This document shows, one piece after another, positions 1 through 13,154 of a stretch of DNA of 64,000 bases. A program made the position numbers and the translations under genes. The notes under the pieces are model-generated. The model ran no database searches and was not told where the DNA came from. It saw only the letters and a program-made list of their open reading frames with translations. Every line of letters begins with the position of its first letter. Positions within the stretch are counted from its first letter, which is position 1. Where the stretch lies: assembly GCF_032854445.1 (NCBI RefSeq), contig NW_027018064.1:1-64000 (forward strand). The letters run 5' to 3'. This DNA comes from Liolophura sinensis. Its lineage: Eukaryota; Mollusca; Polyplacophora; Chitonida; Chitonidae.

Positions 1-10
1 AGGCTAATTC
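1..10 (+). repeat. Tail of the unit preceding U1 (partial)
   Basis: The first ten bases match the last ten of a unit ('aggctaatyc' before the anchor). The array therefore continues to the left of the window. Confidence 0.85.
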
Positions 11-3000
11 GACGTATTTTGTGACGAGAAATCCAATGGTGCAAACCGTGTTGCTCTCCGACCAATACTTTTGGCTGTAGTGACAATTGAATGATCATTT
101 ATGTCATAATCACGTGCACAGCAACGGCTCTTACTCCATGGAAACCGGGGAAATTTGTAATTTTTCAACAGCTGCCGATACCTGGCTCAATTCCGCATCT
201 TTTGGCACCTTATTTATGTGGGTCTGTGGTCAGTTGTACTTTTACAGCAGACTGTATCAAGTACCTTGTGTTTTTTATGTACAAATGGTGTGGTTTTTCT
301 ACACGTAGATAAAGACATTGAGATTGTCTTGCACTTAGAAGTAAGACAATTGCTGGGTGAGTTAAATGGGCTTAGCCCAAAGATTTGACGTCTTCTGGGC
401 TACCGAAGGGCACATAACTTATAGTCAAAAGTTGAATATAGTAATGACCAGTCGCGATTGTACAGAGTACAGTGTAGCCGATTTCAATTAACAAAAAGAC
501 CAGGCAAAAATGCAAAGTGGAAAAACTGTTCCAGTGCTGCTGTTAAGAGGCAAATCCGACGTATTTTGTGACGAGAAATCGAATGGTGCAAACCGCGTTG
601 CTCTCCGACCAATACTTTTGGCTGTAGTGACAATTGAATGATCATTTATGTCATAATCACGTGCCCAGCAACGGCTCTTACTCCATGGAAACCAGGGATA
701 TTTGCAATTTTTCAACAGCTGCCGATGCCTGGCTCAATACCGCATCTTTTGGCACCTTACTGAAGTGGGTCAGTTTTCAGTTGTACTTTTTACAGCAGAC
801 TGTATCAAGTACCTTGTGTTTTTCACGTACAAATGGTCTGGTTTTTCTACACGTAGATAAAGACATTGAGATTGTCTTGCACTTAGAAGTAAGACAATTG
901 CTGGGTGAGTTAAATGGGCTTTGCCCAAAGATTTCAGGTCTTCTGGGCTACCGAAGGGCACATAACTTATAGTCAAAAGTTGAATATAGTAATGACCAGT
1001 CGCGATTGTACAGAGTACAGTGTAGCCGATTTCAATCAACAAAAAGACCAGGCAAAAATGCAAAAGTGGAAAAACTGTTCCAGTGCTGCTGTTAAGAGGC
1101 TAATTCGACGTATTTTGTGACGAGAAATCGAATGGTGCAAACCGCGTTGCTCTCCGACCAATACTTTTGCCTGTAGTGACAATTGAATGATCATTTATGT
1201 CATAATCACGTGCACAGCAACGGCTCTTACTCCATGGAAACCAGGGAAATTTGCAATTTTTCAACAGCTGCCGATACCTGGCTCAATTCCGCATCTTTGG
1301 CTACTTATTCATGTGGGTCTGTGGTCAGTTGTACTTTTACAGCAGACTGTATCAAGTACCTTGTGTTTTTTATGTACAAATGGTCTGGTTTTCTACACGT
1401 AGATAAAGACATTGAGATTGTCTTGCACTTAGAAGTAAGACAATTGCTGGGTGAGTTAAATGGCTTAGCCCAAAGATTTGACGTCTTCTGGGCTACCGAA
1501 GGGCACATAACTTATAGTCAAAAGTTGAATATAGTAATGACCAGTCGCGATTGTACAGAGTACAGTGTAGCCGATTTCAATTAACAAAAAGACAAGGGGC
1601 AAAATGCAAAAGTGGAAAAACTGTTCCAGTGCTGCTGTTAAGAGGCTAATCCGACGTATTTTGTGACGAGAAATCGAATGGTGCAAACCGCGTTGCTCTC
1701 CGACCAATACTTTTGGCTGTAGTGACAATTGAATGATCATTTATGTCATAATCACGTGCCCAGCAACGGCTCTTACTCCATGGAAACCAGGGAAATTTGC
1801 AATTTTCAACAGCTGCCGATGCCTGGCTCAATTCCGCATCTTTTGGCACCTTACTGAAGTGGGTCAGTGTTCAGTTGTACTTTTTACAGCAGACTGTATC
1901 AAGTACCTTGTGTTTTTCACGTACAAATGGTCTGGTTTTTCTACACGTAGATAAAGACATTGAGATTGTCTTGCACTTAGAAGTAAGGCAATTGCTGGGT
2001 GAGTTAAATGGGCTTAGCCAAAGATTTCAGGTCTTCTGGGCTACCGAAGGGCACATAACTTATAGTCAAAAGTTGTATATAGTAATGACCAGTCGCGATT
2101 CTACAGAGTACAGTGTAGCCGATTTCAATTAACAAAAAGACCAGGTAAAATTGCAAAAGTGGAAAAACTGTTCCAGTGCTGCTGTTAAGACGCTAATCCG
2201 ACGTATTTTGTGACGAGAAATCGAATGGTGCAAACCGCGTTGCTCTCCGACCAATACTTTTGGCTGTAGTGACAATTGAATGATCATTTATGTCATAATC
2301 ACGTGCCCAGCAACGGCTCTTACTCCATGGAAACCAGGGAAATTTGCAATTTTTCAACAGCTGCCGATGCCTGGCTCAATCCGCATCTTTTGGCACCTTA
2401 CTGAAGTGGGTCAGTGTTCAGTTGTACTTTTTACAGCAGACTGTATCAAGTACCTTGTGTTTTTCACGTACAAAATGGTCTGGTTTTTTCTACACGTAGA
2501 TAAAGACATTGAGATTGTCTTGCACTTAGAAGTAAGGCAATTGCTGGGTGAGTTAAATGGGCTTAGCCAAAGATTTCAGGTCTTCTGGGCTACCGAAGGG
2601 CACATAACTTATAGTCAAAAGTTGAATATAGTAATGACCAGTCGCGATTCTACAGAGTACAGTGTAGCCGATTTCAATTAACAAAAAGACCAGGCAAAAT
2701 TGCAAAATTGGAAAAATTGTTCCAGTGCTGCTGGGTAAGAGGCTAATCCAACCTATTTTGTGACGAGAAATCGAATAGTGCAAACCGCGTTGCTCTCCGA
2801 CCAATACTTTTGGCTGTAGCGACAATTGAATGATCATTGATGTCATAATCACGTGCCCAGCAACGGCTCTTACTCCATGGAAACCAGGGAAATTTGCAAT
2901 TTTTTTAACTGCTGCCGATGCCTGGCTCAATTTCCGCATCTTTTGGCACCTTACTGAAGTGGGTCAGTGTTTCAGTTGTACTTTTTACAGCAGACTGTAT

Positions 3001-6000
3001 CAAGTACCTTGTGTTTTTCACGTACAAATGGTCTGGTTTTTCTACACGTAGATAAAGACATTGAGATTGTCTTGCACTTAGAAGTAAGGCAATTGCTGGG
3101 TGAGTTAAATGGGCTTAGCCCAAAGATTTCAGGTCTTCTGGGCTACCGAAGGGCACATAACTTATAGTCAAAAGTTGAATATAGTAATGACCAGTCGCGA
3201 TTGTACAGAGTACAGTGTAGCCGATTTCAATTACAAAAAGACCAGGCAAAAATGCAAAAGTGGAAAAACTGTTCCAGTGCTGCTGGTAAGAGGCTAATTC
3301 GACGTATTTTGTGACGAGAAATCCAATGGTGCAAACCGCGTTGCTCTCCGACCAATTACTTTTGCCTGTAGTGACAATTGAATGATCATTTATGTCATAA
3401 TTCACGTGCACAGCAACGGCTCTTACTCCATGGAAACCGGGGAAATTTGCAATTTTTTCAACAGCTGCCGATACCTGGCTCAATTCCGCATCTTTTGCTC
3501 CTTATTCATGTGGGTCTGTGGTCAGTTGTACTTTTACAGCAGACTGTATCAAGTACCTTGTGTTTTTTATGTACAAATGGTCTGGTTTTTCTACACGTAG
3601 ATAAAGACATTGAGATTGTCTTGCACTTAGAAGTAAGACAATTGCTGGGTGAGTTAAATGGGCTTAGCCAAAGATTTGACGTCTTCTGGGCTACCGAAGG
3701 GCACATAACTTATAGTCAAAAGTTGAATATAGTAATTGACCAGTCGCGATTGTACAGAGTACAGTGTAGCCGATTTCAATTAACAAAAAGACCAGGCAAA
3801 AATGCAAAAGTGGAAAAACTGTTCCAGTGCTGCTGTTAAGAGGCTAATCCGACGTATTTTGTGACGAGAAATCGAATGGTGCAAACCCCGTTGCTCTCCG
3901 ACCAATACTTTTGGCTGTAGTGACAATTGAATGATCATTTATGTCATAATCACGTGCCCAGCAACGGCTCTTACTCCATGGAAACCAGGGAAATTTGCAA
4001 TTTTTCAACAGCTGCCGATGCCTGGCTCAATTCCGCATCTTTTGGCACCTTACTGAAGTGGGTCAGTGTTCAGTTGTACTTTTTACAGCAGACTGTATCA
4101 AGTACCTTGTGTTTTTTCACGTACAAATGGTCTGGTTTTTCTACACGTAGATAAAGACATTGAGATTGTCTTGCACTTAGAAGTAAGGCAATTGCTGGGT
4201 GAGTTAAATGGGCTTGGCCCAAAGATTTCATGTCTTCTGGGCTACCGAAGGGCACATAACTTATAGTCAAAAGTTGAATATAGTAATGACCAGTCGCGAT
4301 TGTACAGAGTACAGTGTAGCCGATTTCAATTAACAAAAAAACCAGGTAAAATGCAAAAGTGGAAAAACTGTTCCAGTGCTGCTGGTAAGAGTCTAATCCG
4401 ACGTATTTTGTGACGAGAAATCGAATGGTGCAAACCGCGTTGCTCTCCGACCAATACTTTTGGCTGTAGCGACAATTGAATAATCATTTATGTCATAATC
4501 ACGTGCATACCAACGGCTCTTACTCCATGGAAACCAGGGAAATTTGCAATTTTTCAACAGCTGCCGATGCCTGGCTCAATTCCGCATCTTTTGGCACCTT
4601 ACTGAAGTGGGTCAGTGTTCAGTTGTACTTTTTACAGCAGACTGTATTAAGTACCTTGTGTTTTTCATGTACAAATGGTGTGGTTTTTCTACACGTAGAT
4701 AAAGACATTGAGATTGTCTTGCACTTAGAAGTAAGGCAATTGCTGGGTGAGTTAAATGGGCTTAGCCCAAAGATTTCAGGTCTTCTGGGCTACCGAAGGG
4801 CACATAACTTATAGTCAAAAGTTGAATATAGTAATGACCAGTCGCGATTGTACAGAGTACAGTGTAGCCGATTTCAATTAACAAAAAGACCAGGCAAAAT
4901 TGCAAAATTGGAAAAATTGTTCCAGTGCTGCTGGTAAGAGGCTAATCCAACCTATTTTGTGACGAGAAATCGAATGGTGCAAACCGCGTTGCTCTCCGAC
5001 CAATACTTTTGGCTGTAGCGACAATTGAATGATCATTTATGTCATAATCACGTGCCCAGCAACGGCTCTTACTCCATGGAAACCAGGGAAATTTGCAATT
5101 TTTTTAACTGCTGCCGATGCCTGGCTCAATTCCGCATCTTTTGGCACCTTACTGAAGTGGGTCAGTGTTCAGTTGTACTTTTTACAGCAGACTGTATGAA
5201 GTACCTTGTGTTTTTCACGTACAAATGGTCTGGTTTTTCTTCACGTAGATAAAGACATTGAGATTGTCTTGCACTTAGAAGTAAGGCAATTGCTGGGTGA
5301 GTTAAATGGGCTTAGCCCAAAGATTTCAGGTCTTCTGGGCTACCGAAGGGCACATAACTTATAGTCAAAAGTTGAATATAGTAATGACCAGTCGCGATTG
5401 TACAGAGTACAGTGTAGCCGATTTCAATTAACAAAAAGACCAGGCAAAAATGCAAAAGTGGAAAAACTGTTCCAGTGCTGCTGGTAAGAGGCTAATCCGA
5501 CGTATTTTGTGACGAGAAATCAAATGGTGCAAACCGCGTTGCTCTCCGACCAATACTTTTGCCTGTAGTGACAATTGAATGATCATTTATGTCATAATCA
5601 CGTTGCACAGCAACGGCTCTTACTCCATGGAACCGGGGAAATTTGCAATTTTTCAACAGCTGCCGATACCTGGCTCAATCCGCATCTTTTGGCTCCTTAT
5701 TCATGTGGGTCTGTGGTCAGTTGTACTTTTACAGCAGACTGTATCAAGTACCTTGTGTTTTTTATGTACAAATGGTCTGGTTTTTCTACACGTAGATAAA
5801 GACATTGAGATTGTCTTGCACTTAGAAGTAAGACAATTGCTGGGTGAGTTAAATGGGCTTAGCCCAAAGATTTGACGTCTTCTGGGCTACCGAAGGGGCA
5901 CATAACTTATAGTCAAAAGTTGAATATAGTAATGACCAGTCGCGATTGTACAGAGTACAGTGTAGCCGATTTCAATTAACAAAAAGACCAGGCAAAAATG

Positions 6001-7693
6001 CAAAAGTGGAAAAACTGTTCCAGTGCTGCTGTTAAGAGGCTAATCCGACGTATTTTGTGACGAGAAATCGAATGGTGCAAACCGCGTTGCTCTCCGACCA
6101 ATACTTTTGGCTGTAGTGACAATTGAATGATCATTTATGTCATAATCACGTGCCCAGCAACGGCTCTTACTCCATGGAAACCAGGGAAATTTGCAATTTT
6201 TCAACAGCTGCCGATGCCTGGCTCAATTCCGCATCTTTTGGCACCTTACTGAAGTGGGTCAGTGTTGAGTTGTACTTTTTACAGCAGACTGTATCAAGTA
6301 CCTTGTGTTTTTCACGTACAAATGGTCTGGTTTTTCTACACGTAGATAAAGACATTGAGATTGTCTTGCACTTAGAAGTAAGGCAATTGCTGGGTGAGTT
6401 AAATGGGCTTAGCCCAAAGATTTCAGGTCTTCTGGGCTACCGAAGGCACATAACTTATAGTCAAAAGTTGAATATAGTAATGACCAGTCGCGATTGTACA
6501 GAGTACAGTGTAGCCGATTTCAATTAACAAAAAGACCAGGCAAAATTGCAAAATTGAAAAATTGTTCCAGTGCTGCTGGTAAGAGGCTAATCCAACCTAT
6601 TTTGTGACGAGAAATCGAATGGTGCAAACCGCGTTGCTCTCCGACCAATACTTTTGGCTGTAGTGACAATTGAATGATCATTTATGTCATAATCACGTGC
6701 CCAGCAACGGCTCTTACTCCATGGAAACCAGGGAAATTTGCAATTTTTTTAACTGCTGCCGATGCCTGGCTCAATTCCGCATCTTTTGGCTCCTTATTCA
6801 TGTGGGTCTGTGGTCAGTTGTACTTTTACAGCAGACTGTATCAAGTACCTTGTTTTTTTTATGTACAAATGGTCTGGTTTTTCTACACGTAGATAAAGAC
6901 ATTGAGATTGTCTTGCACTTAGAAGTAAGACAACTGCTGGGTGAGTTAAATGCGCTTAGCCCAAAGATTTGACGTCTTCTGGGCTACCGAAGGGCACATA
7001 ACTTATAGTCAAAAGTTGAATATAGTAATGACCAGTCGCGATTGTACAGAGTACAGTGTAGCCGATTTCAATTAACAAAAAGACCAGGCAAAATGCAAAA
7101 GTGGAAAAACTGTTCCAGTGCTGCTGTTAAGAGGCTAATCCGACGTATTTTGTGACGAGAAATCGAATGGTGCAAACCGCGTTGCTCTCCGACCAATACT
7201 TTTGGCTGTAGTGACAATTCAATGATCATTTATGTCATAATCACGTGCCCAGCAACGGCTCTTACTCCATGGAAACCAGGGAAATTTGCAATTTTTCAAC
7301 AGCTGCCGATGCCTGGCTCAATTCCGCATCATCTTTTGGCACCTTACTGAAGTGGGTCAGTGTTCAGTTGTACTTTTTACAGCAGACTGTATCAAGTACC
7401 TTGTGTTTTTCACGTACAAATGGTCTGGTTTTTCTACACGTAGATAAAGACATTGAGATTGTCTTGCACTTAGAAGTAAGACAATTGCTGGGTGAGTTAA
7501 ATGGGCTTAGCCCAAAGATTTGACGTCTTCTGGGCTACCGAAGGGCACATAACTTATAGTCAAAAGTTGAATATAGTAATGACCAGTAGCGATTGTACAG
7601 AGTACAGTGTAGCCGGTTTCAATTAACAAAAAGACCAGGCAAAAATGCAAAAGTGGAAAAACTGTTCCAGTGCTGCTGGTAAGAGGCTAATTC
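11..7693 (+). repeat. Units U1-U14, indel-rich left segment
   Basis: Fourteen full units with irregular spacing (546-552 bp) caused by scattered one-base gains and losses, many in homopolymers. U1, U3, U7, U11 and U13 carry an allele block with 'tgtgggtctgtgg' in mid-unit; most others carry 'tgaagtgggtcagtg'. U6, U10 and U13 share an odd anchor 'ccaacctatttt' preceded by 'gcaaaattg', and U6, U10 and U13 arose from one variant spread at 4- and 3-unit spacing. No gene is present. The short frames in the region are shifted between neighbours by these indels. Confidence 0.9.
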
Positions 7694-8318
7694 GACGTAT
7701 TTTGTGACGAGAAATCAAATGGTGCAAACCGCGTTGCTCTCCGACCAATACTTTTGCCTGTAGTGACAATTGAATGATCATTTATGTCATAATCACGTGC
7801 CCAGCAACGGCTCTTACTCCATGGAAACCAGGGAAATTTGCAATTTTTCAACAGCTGCCGATGCCTGGCTCAATTCCGCATCTTTTGGCACCTTTCTGAA
7901 GTGGGTCAGTGTTCAGTTGTACTTTTTACAGCAGACTGTATCAAGTACCTTGTGTTTTTTATGTACAAATGGTGTGGTTTTTCTACACGTAGATAAAGAC
8001 ATTGAGATTGTCTTGCACTTAGAAGTAAGGCAATTGCTGGGTGAGTTAAATGGGCTTAGCCAAAGATTTCAGGTCTTCTGGGCTACCGAAGGGCACATAA
8101 CTTATAGTCAAAAGTTGAATATAGTAATGACCAGTCGCGATTGTACGGAGTACAGTGTAGCCGATTTCAATTAACAAAAAGACCAGGCAAAAATGCAAAA
8201 GTGGAAAAACTGTTCCAGTGCTGCTGGTAAGAGGCTAATCCGACGTATTTTGTGACGAGAAATCGAATGGTGCAAACCGCGTTGCTCTCCGACCAATACT
8301 TTTGGCTGTAGCGACAAT

Positions 8319-8332
8319 TCAATGATCATTGA
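8319..8332. other. 14-bp perfect palindrome (example, U16)
   Basis: TCAATGATCATTGA reads the same on both strands. It arises when the alleles 'attcaatg' and 'atcattga' occur together. The same palindrome is present in U18, U22, U23, U26, U28, U29, U81, U89, U96 and U105. Other units keep only the inner ATGATCAT. It could be a dimeric protein site or chance; nothing in the sequence decides this. Confidence 0.75.
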
Positions 8333-8441
8333 TGTCATAATCACGTGCCCAGCAACGGCTCTTACTCCATGGACACCAGGGATATTTGAAATTTTTTAAC
8401 AGCTGCCGATGCCTGGCACAATTCCGCATCTTTTGGCACCT

Positions 8442-8448
8442 TATAAAT
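8442..8448 (+). promoter_or_regulatory. TATA-like TATAAAT in one unit subtype (example, U16)
   Basis: About 30 units, including all 11 short ones, read 'cttataaatgtggg' where the common subtype reads 'cttactgaagtggg'. TATAAAT fits the TATA-box consensus, but no start site or transcript evidence can be seen, so a promoter role is only a possibility. Confidence 0.25.
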
Positions 8449-11400
8449 GTGGGTCAGTGCATAGTTGTACTTTTTACAGCAGACTGTATCAAGTACCTTG
8501 TGTTTTTTATGTACAAATGGTGTGGTTTTTCTACACGTAGATAAAGACATTGAGATTGTCTTGGACTTAGAAGTAAGACAATTGCTGGGTGAGTTAAATG
8601 GGCTTAGCCCAAAGATTTGACGTCTTCTGGGCTACCGAAGGGCACATAACTTATAGTCAAAAGTTGAATATAGTAATGACCAGTCGCGATTGTACAGAGT
8701 ACAGTGTAGCCGATTTCAATTAACAAAAAAACCAGGTAAAAATGCAAAAGTGGAAAAACTGTTCCAGTGCTGCTGGTAAGAGTCTAATCCGACGTATTTT
8801 GTGACGAGAAATCGAATGGTGCAAACCGCGTTGCTCTCCGACCAATACTTTTGGCTCAAGTGACAATTGAATGATCATTTATGTCATAATCACGTGCCCA
8901 GCAACGGCTCTTACTCCATGGAAACCAGGGAAATTTGCAATTTTTCAACAGCTGCCGATGCCTGGCTCAATTCCGCATCTTTTGGCACCTTACTGAAGTG
9001 GGTCAGTGTTCAGTTGTACTTTTTACAGCAGACTGTATCAAGTACCTTGTGTTTTTTATGTACAAATGGTGTGGTTTTTCTACACGTAGATAAAGACATT
9101 GAGATTGTCTTGCACTTAGAAGTAAGACAATTGCTGGGTGAGTTAAATGGGCTTAGCCCAAAGATTTGACGTCTTCTGGGCTACCGAAGGGCACATAACT
9201 TATGGTCAAAAGTTGAATATAGTAATGACCAGTCCCGATTGTACAGAGTACAGTGTAGCCGATTTCAATTAATAAAAAGACCAGGTAAAAATGCAAAAGT
9301 GGAAAAACTGTTCCAGTGCTGCTGTTAAGAGGCTAATCCGACGTATTTTGTGACGAGAAATCGAATGGTGCAAACCGCGTTGCTCTCCGACCAATACTTT
9401 TGGCTGTAGCGACAATTCAATGATCATTGATGTCATAATCACGTGCCCAGCAACGGCTCTTACTCCATGGACACCAGGGATATTTGCAATTTTTTAACAG
9501 CTGCCGATGCCTGGCCCAATTCTGCATCTTTTGGCACCTTATAAATGTGGGTCAGTGCTTAGTTGTACTTTTTACAGCAGACTGCATCAAGTACCTTGTG
9601 TTTTTTATGTACAAATGGTGTGGTTTTTCTACACGTAGATAAAGACATTGAGATTGTCTTGGACTTAGAAGTAAGACAATGGCTGGGTGAGTTAAATGGG
9701 CTTAGCCCAAAGATTTGACGTCTTCTGGGCTACCGAAGGGCACATAACTTATAGTCAAAAGTTGAATATAGTAATGACCAGTCGCGATTGTACAGAGTAC
9801 AGTGTAGCCGATTTCAATTAACAAAAAAACCAGGTAAAAATGCAAAAATGGAAAAAACTGTTCCAGTGCTGCTGGTAAGAGTCTAATCCGACGTATTTTG
9901 TGACGAGAAATCGAATGGTGCAAACCGCGTTGCTCTCCGACCAATACTTTTGGCTGTAGTGACAATTGAATGATCATTTATGTCATAATCACGTGCCCAG
10001 CAACGGCTCTTACTCCATGGAAACCAGGGAAATTTGCAATTTTTCAACAGCTGCCGATGCCTGGCTCAATTCCGCATCTTTTGGCACCTTACTGAAGTGG
10101 GTCAGTGTTCAGTTGTACTTTTTACAGCAGACTGTATCAAGTACCTTGTGTTTTTAATGTACAAATGGTGTGGTTTTTTTTACACGTAGAAAAAGACATT
10201 GAGATTGTCTTGCACTTAGAAGTAAGACAATTGCTGGGTGAGTTAAATGGGCTTAACCCAAAGATTTAAGGTCTTCTGGGCTACCGAAGGGCACATAACT
10301 TATAATCAAAAGTTGAATATAGTAATGACCAGTAGCGATTGTACAGAGTACAGTGTAGCCGATTTCAATTAACAAAAAGACCAGGTAAAAATGCAAAAGT
10401 GGAAAAACTGTTCCAGTGCTGCTGTTAAGAGGCTAATCCGACATATTTTGTGACGAGAAATCGAATGGTGCAAACCGCGTTGCTCTCCGACCAATACTTT
10501 TGGCTCAAGTGACAATTGAATGATCATTTATGTCATAATCACATGCCCAGCAACGGCTCTTACTCCATGGACACCAGGGAAATTTGCAATTTTTCAACAG
10601 CTGCCGATGCCTGGCTCAATTCCGCATCTTTTGGCACCTTACTGAAGTGGGTCAGTGTTCAGTTGTACTTTTTACAGCAGACTGTATCAAGTACCTTGTG
10701 TTTTTCATGTACAAATGGTGTGGTTTTTCTACACGTAGATAAAGACATTGAGATTGTCTTGCACTTAGAAGTAAGGCAATTGCTGGGTGAGTTAAATGGG
10801 CTTAGCCCAAAGATTTCAGGTCTTCTGGGCTACCGAAGGGCACATAACTTATAGTCAAAAGTTGAATATAGTAATGACCAGTCGCGATTGTACAGAGTAC
10901 AGTGTAGCCGATTTCAATTAACAAAAAGACCAGGCAAAAATGCAAAAGTGGAAAAACTGTTCCAGTGCTGCTGGTGAGAGGCTAATCCGACGTATTTTGT
11001 CACGAGAAATTGAATGGTGCAAACCGCGTTGCTCTCCGACCAATACTTTTGGCTGTAGCGACCATTCAATGATTATTGATGTCATAATCACGTGCCCAGC
11101 AACGGCTCTTACTCCATGGAAACCAGGGATATTTGCAATTTTTTAACAGCTGCCGATGCCTGGCCCAATTCCGCATCTTTTGGCACCTTATAAATGTGGG
11201 TCAGTGTTTAGTTGTACTTTTTACAGCAGACTGTATCAAGTACCTTGTGTTTTTCACGTACAAATGGTGTGGTTTTTCTACACGTAGATAAAGACATTGA
11301 GATTGTCTTGGACTTAGAAGTAAGGCAATTGCTGGGTGAGTTAAATGGGCTTAGCCCAAAGATTTCAGGTCTTCTGGGCTACCGAAGGGCACATAACTTA

Positions 11401-12736
11401 TAGTCAAAAGTTGAATATAGTAATGACCAGTCGCGATTGTACAGATTACAGTGTAACCGATTTCAATTAACAAAAAGACCAGGCAAAAATGCAAAAGTGG
11501 AAAAAATGTTCCAGTGCTGCTGATAAGAGGCTAATCCGACGTATTTTGTGACGAAAAATCGAATGGTGCAAACCGCGTTGCTCTCCGACCAATACTTTTG
11601 GCTGTAGCGACAATTCAATGATCATTGATGTCATAATCACGTGCCCAGCAACGGCTCTTACTCCATGGAAACCAGGGATATTTGCAATATTTTAACAGCT
11701 GCCGATGCCTGGCCCAATTCCGCATCTTTTGGCACCTTATAAATGTGGATCAGTGTTTAGTTGTTCTTTTTACAGCAGACTGTATCAAGTACCTTGTGTT
11801 TTTTATGTACAAATGGTCTGGTTTTTTTACACGTAGATAAAGACATTGAGATTGTCTTCGACTTAGAAGTAAGGCAATTGCTGGGTGAGTTAAGTGGGCT
11901 TAGCCCAAAGATTTTAGGTCTTCTGGGCTACCGAAGGGCACATAACTTATAGTCAAAAGTTGAATATAGTAATGACCAGTCGCGATTGTACAGATTACAG
12001 TGTAACCGATTTCAATTAAAAAAAAGACCAGGTAAAAATGCAAAAGTGGAAAAAATGTTCCAGTGCTGCTGATAAGAGGCTAATCTGACGTATTTTGTGA
12101 CGAAAAATCGAATGGTGCAAACCGCGTTGCTCTCCGACCAATACTTTTGGCTGTAGCGACAATTCAATGATCATTGATGTCATAATCACGTGCCCAGCAA
12201 CGGCTGTTACTCCATGGAAACCAGGGAAATTTGCAATTTTTTAACAGCTGCCGATGCCTGGCCCAATTCCGCATCTTTTGGCACCTTATAAATGTGGGTC
12301 AGTGTTTAGTTGTACTTTTTACAGCAGACTGTATCAAGTACCTTGTGTTTTTAATGTACAAATGGTCTGGTTTTTTCTACACGTAGATAAAGACATTGAG
12401 ATTGTCTTCGACTTAGAAGTAAGGCAATTGCTGGGTGAGTTAAATGGGCTTAGCCCAAAGATTTCAGGTCTTCTGGGCTACCGAAGGGCACATAACTTAT
12501 AGTCAAAAGTTGAATATAGTAATGACCAGTCGCGATTGTACAGATTACAGTGTAACCGATTTCAATTAACAAAAAAACCAGGTAAAAATGCAAAAGTGGA
12601 AAAACTGTTCCAGTGCTGCTGGTAAGAGTCTAATCCGACGTATTTTGTGACGAGAAATCGAATGGTGCAAACCGCGTTGCTCTCCGACCAATACTTTTGG
12701 CTGTAGTGACAATTGAATGATCATTTATGTCATAAT

Positions 12737-12742
12737 CACGTG
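12737..12742. promoter_or_regulatory. E-box-like CACGTG hexamer (example, U24), present in most units
   Basis: CACGTG follows 'cataat' in most units, in front of the variable tetranucleotide. The hexamer is the canonical site of bHLH factors (Myc/Max, USF or plant G-box families). It is lost in a minority of units (for example 'cacttg' in U80, U88 and U95, and 'tacgtg' in several). Binding is inference from the motif alone. Confidence 0.35.
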
Positions 12743-12869
12743 CCCAGCAACGGCTCTTACTCCATGGAAACCAGGGAAATTTGCAATTTTTCAACAGCTG
12801 CCGATGCCTGGCTCAATTCCGCATCTTTTGGCACCTTACTGAAGTGGGTCAGTGTTCAGTTGTACTTTT

Positions 12870-12883
12870 TACAGCAGACTGTA
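12870..12883. other. Short inverted repeat TACAG-CAGA-CTGTA (example, U24)
   Basis: Five-base arms around a four-base spacer, found in almost every unit; 'ctgtatc' follows. U106 has lost it through a seven-base deletion, and several units (for example U35, U36, U42) change the arm to 'aatgta'. The stem is short, so any hairpin would be weak. Confidence 0.5.
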
Positions 12884-13118
12884 TCAAGTACCTTGTGTTT
12901 TTTATGTACAAATGGTCTGGTTTTTCTACACGTAGATAAAGACATTGAGATTGTCTTGCACTTAGAAGTAAGACAATTGCTGGGTGAGTTAAATGGGCTT
13001 AGCCCAAAGATTTGACGTCTTCTGGGCTACCGAAGGGCACATAACTTATAGTTAAAAGTTGAATATAGTAATGACCAGTCGCGATTGTACAGAGTACAGT
13101 GTAGCCGATTTCAATTAA

Positions 13119-13154
13119 CAAAAAGACCAGGCAAAAATGCAAAAGTGGAAAAAC
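13119..13154 (+). other. A-rich tract with four A-runs (example, U24)
   Basis: Near the end of each unit four runs of four to five A lie within about 36 bp, separated by 'gaccaggc', 'tgc' and 'gtgg'. The run centres are about 13, 7.5 and 8.5 bp apart, only loosely in helical phase. Modest curvature or nucleosome exclusion is possible. Confidence 0.4.

Noticed and set aside
3378-3839. 153-codon open frame, + strand
   Set aside because: It depends on a one-base insertion ('gtaattgacc') in an indel-rich stretch and disappears in neighbouring units.
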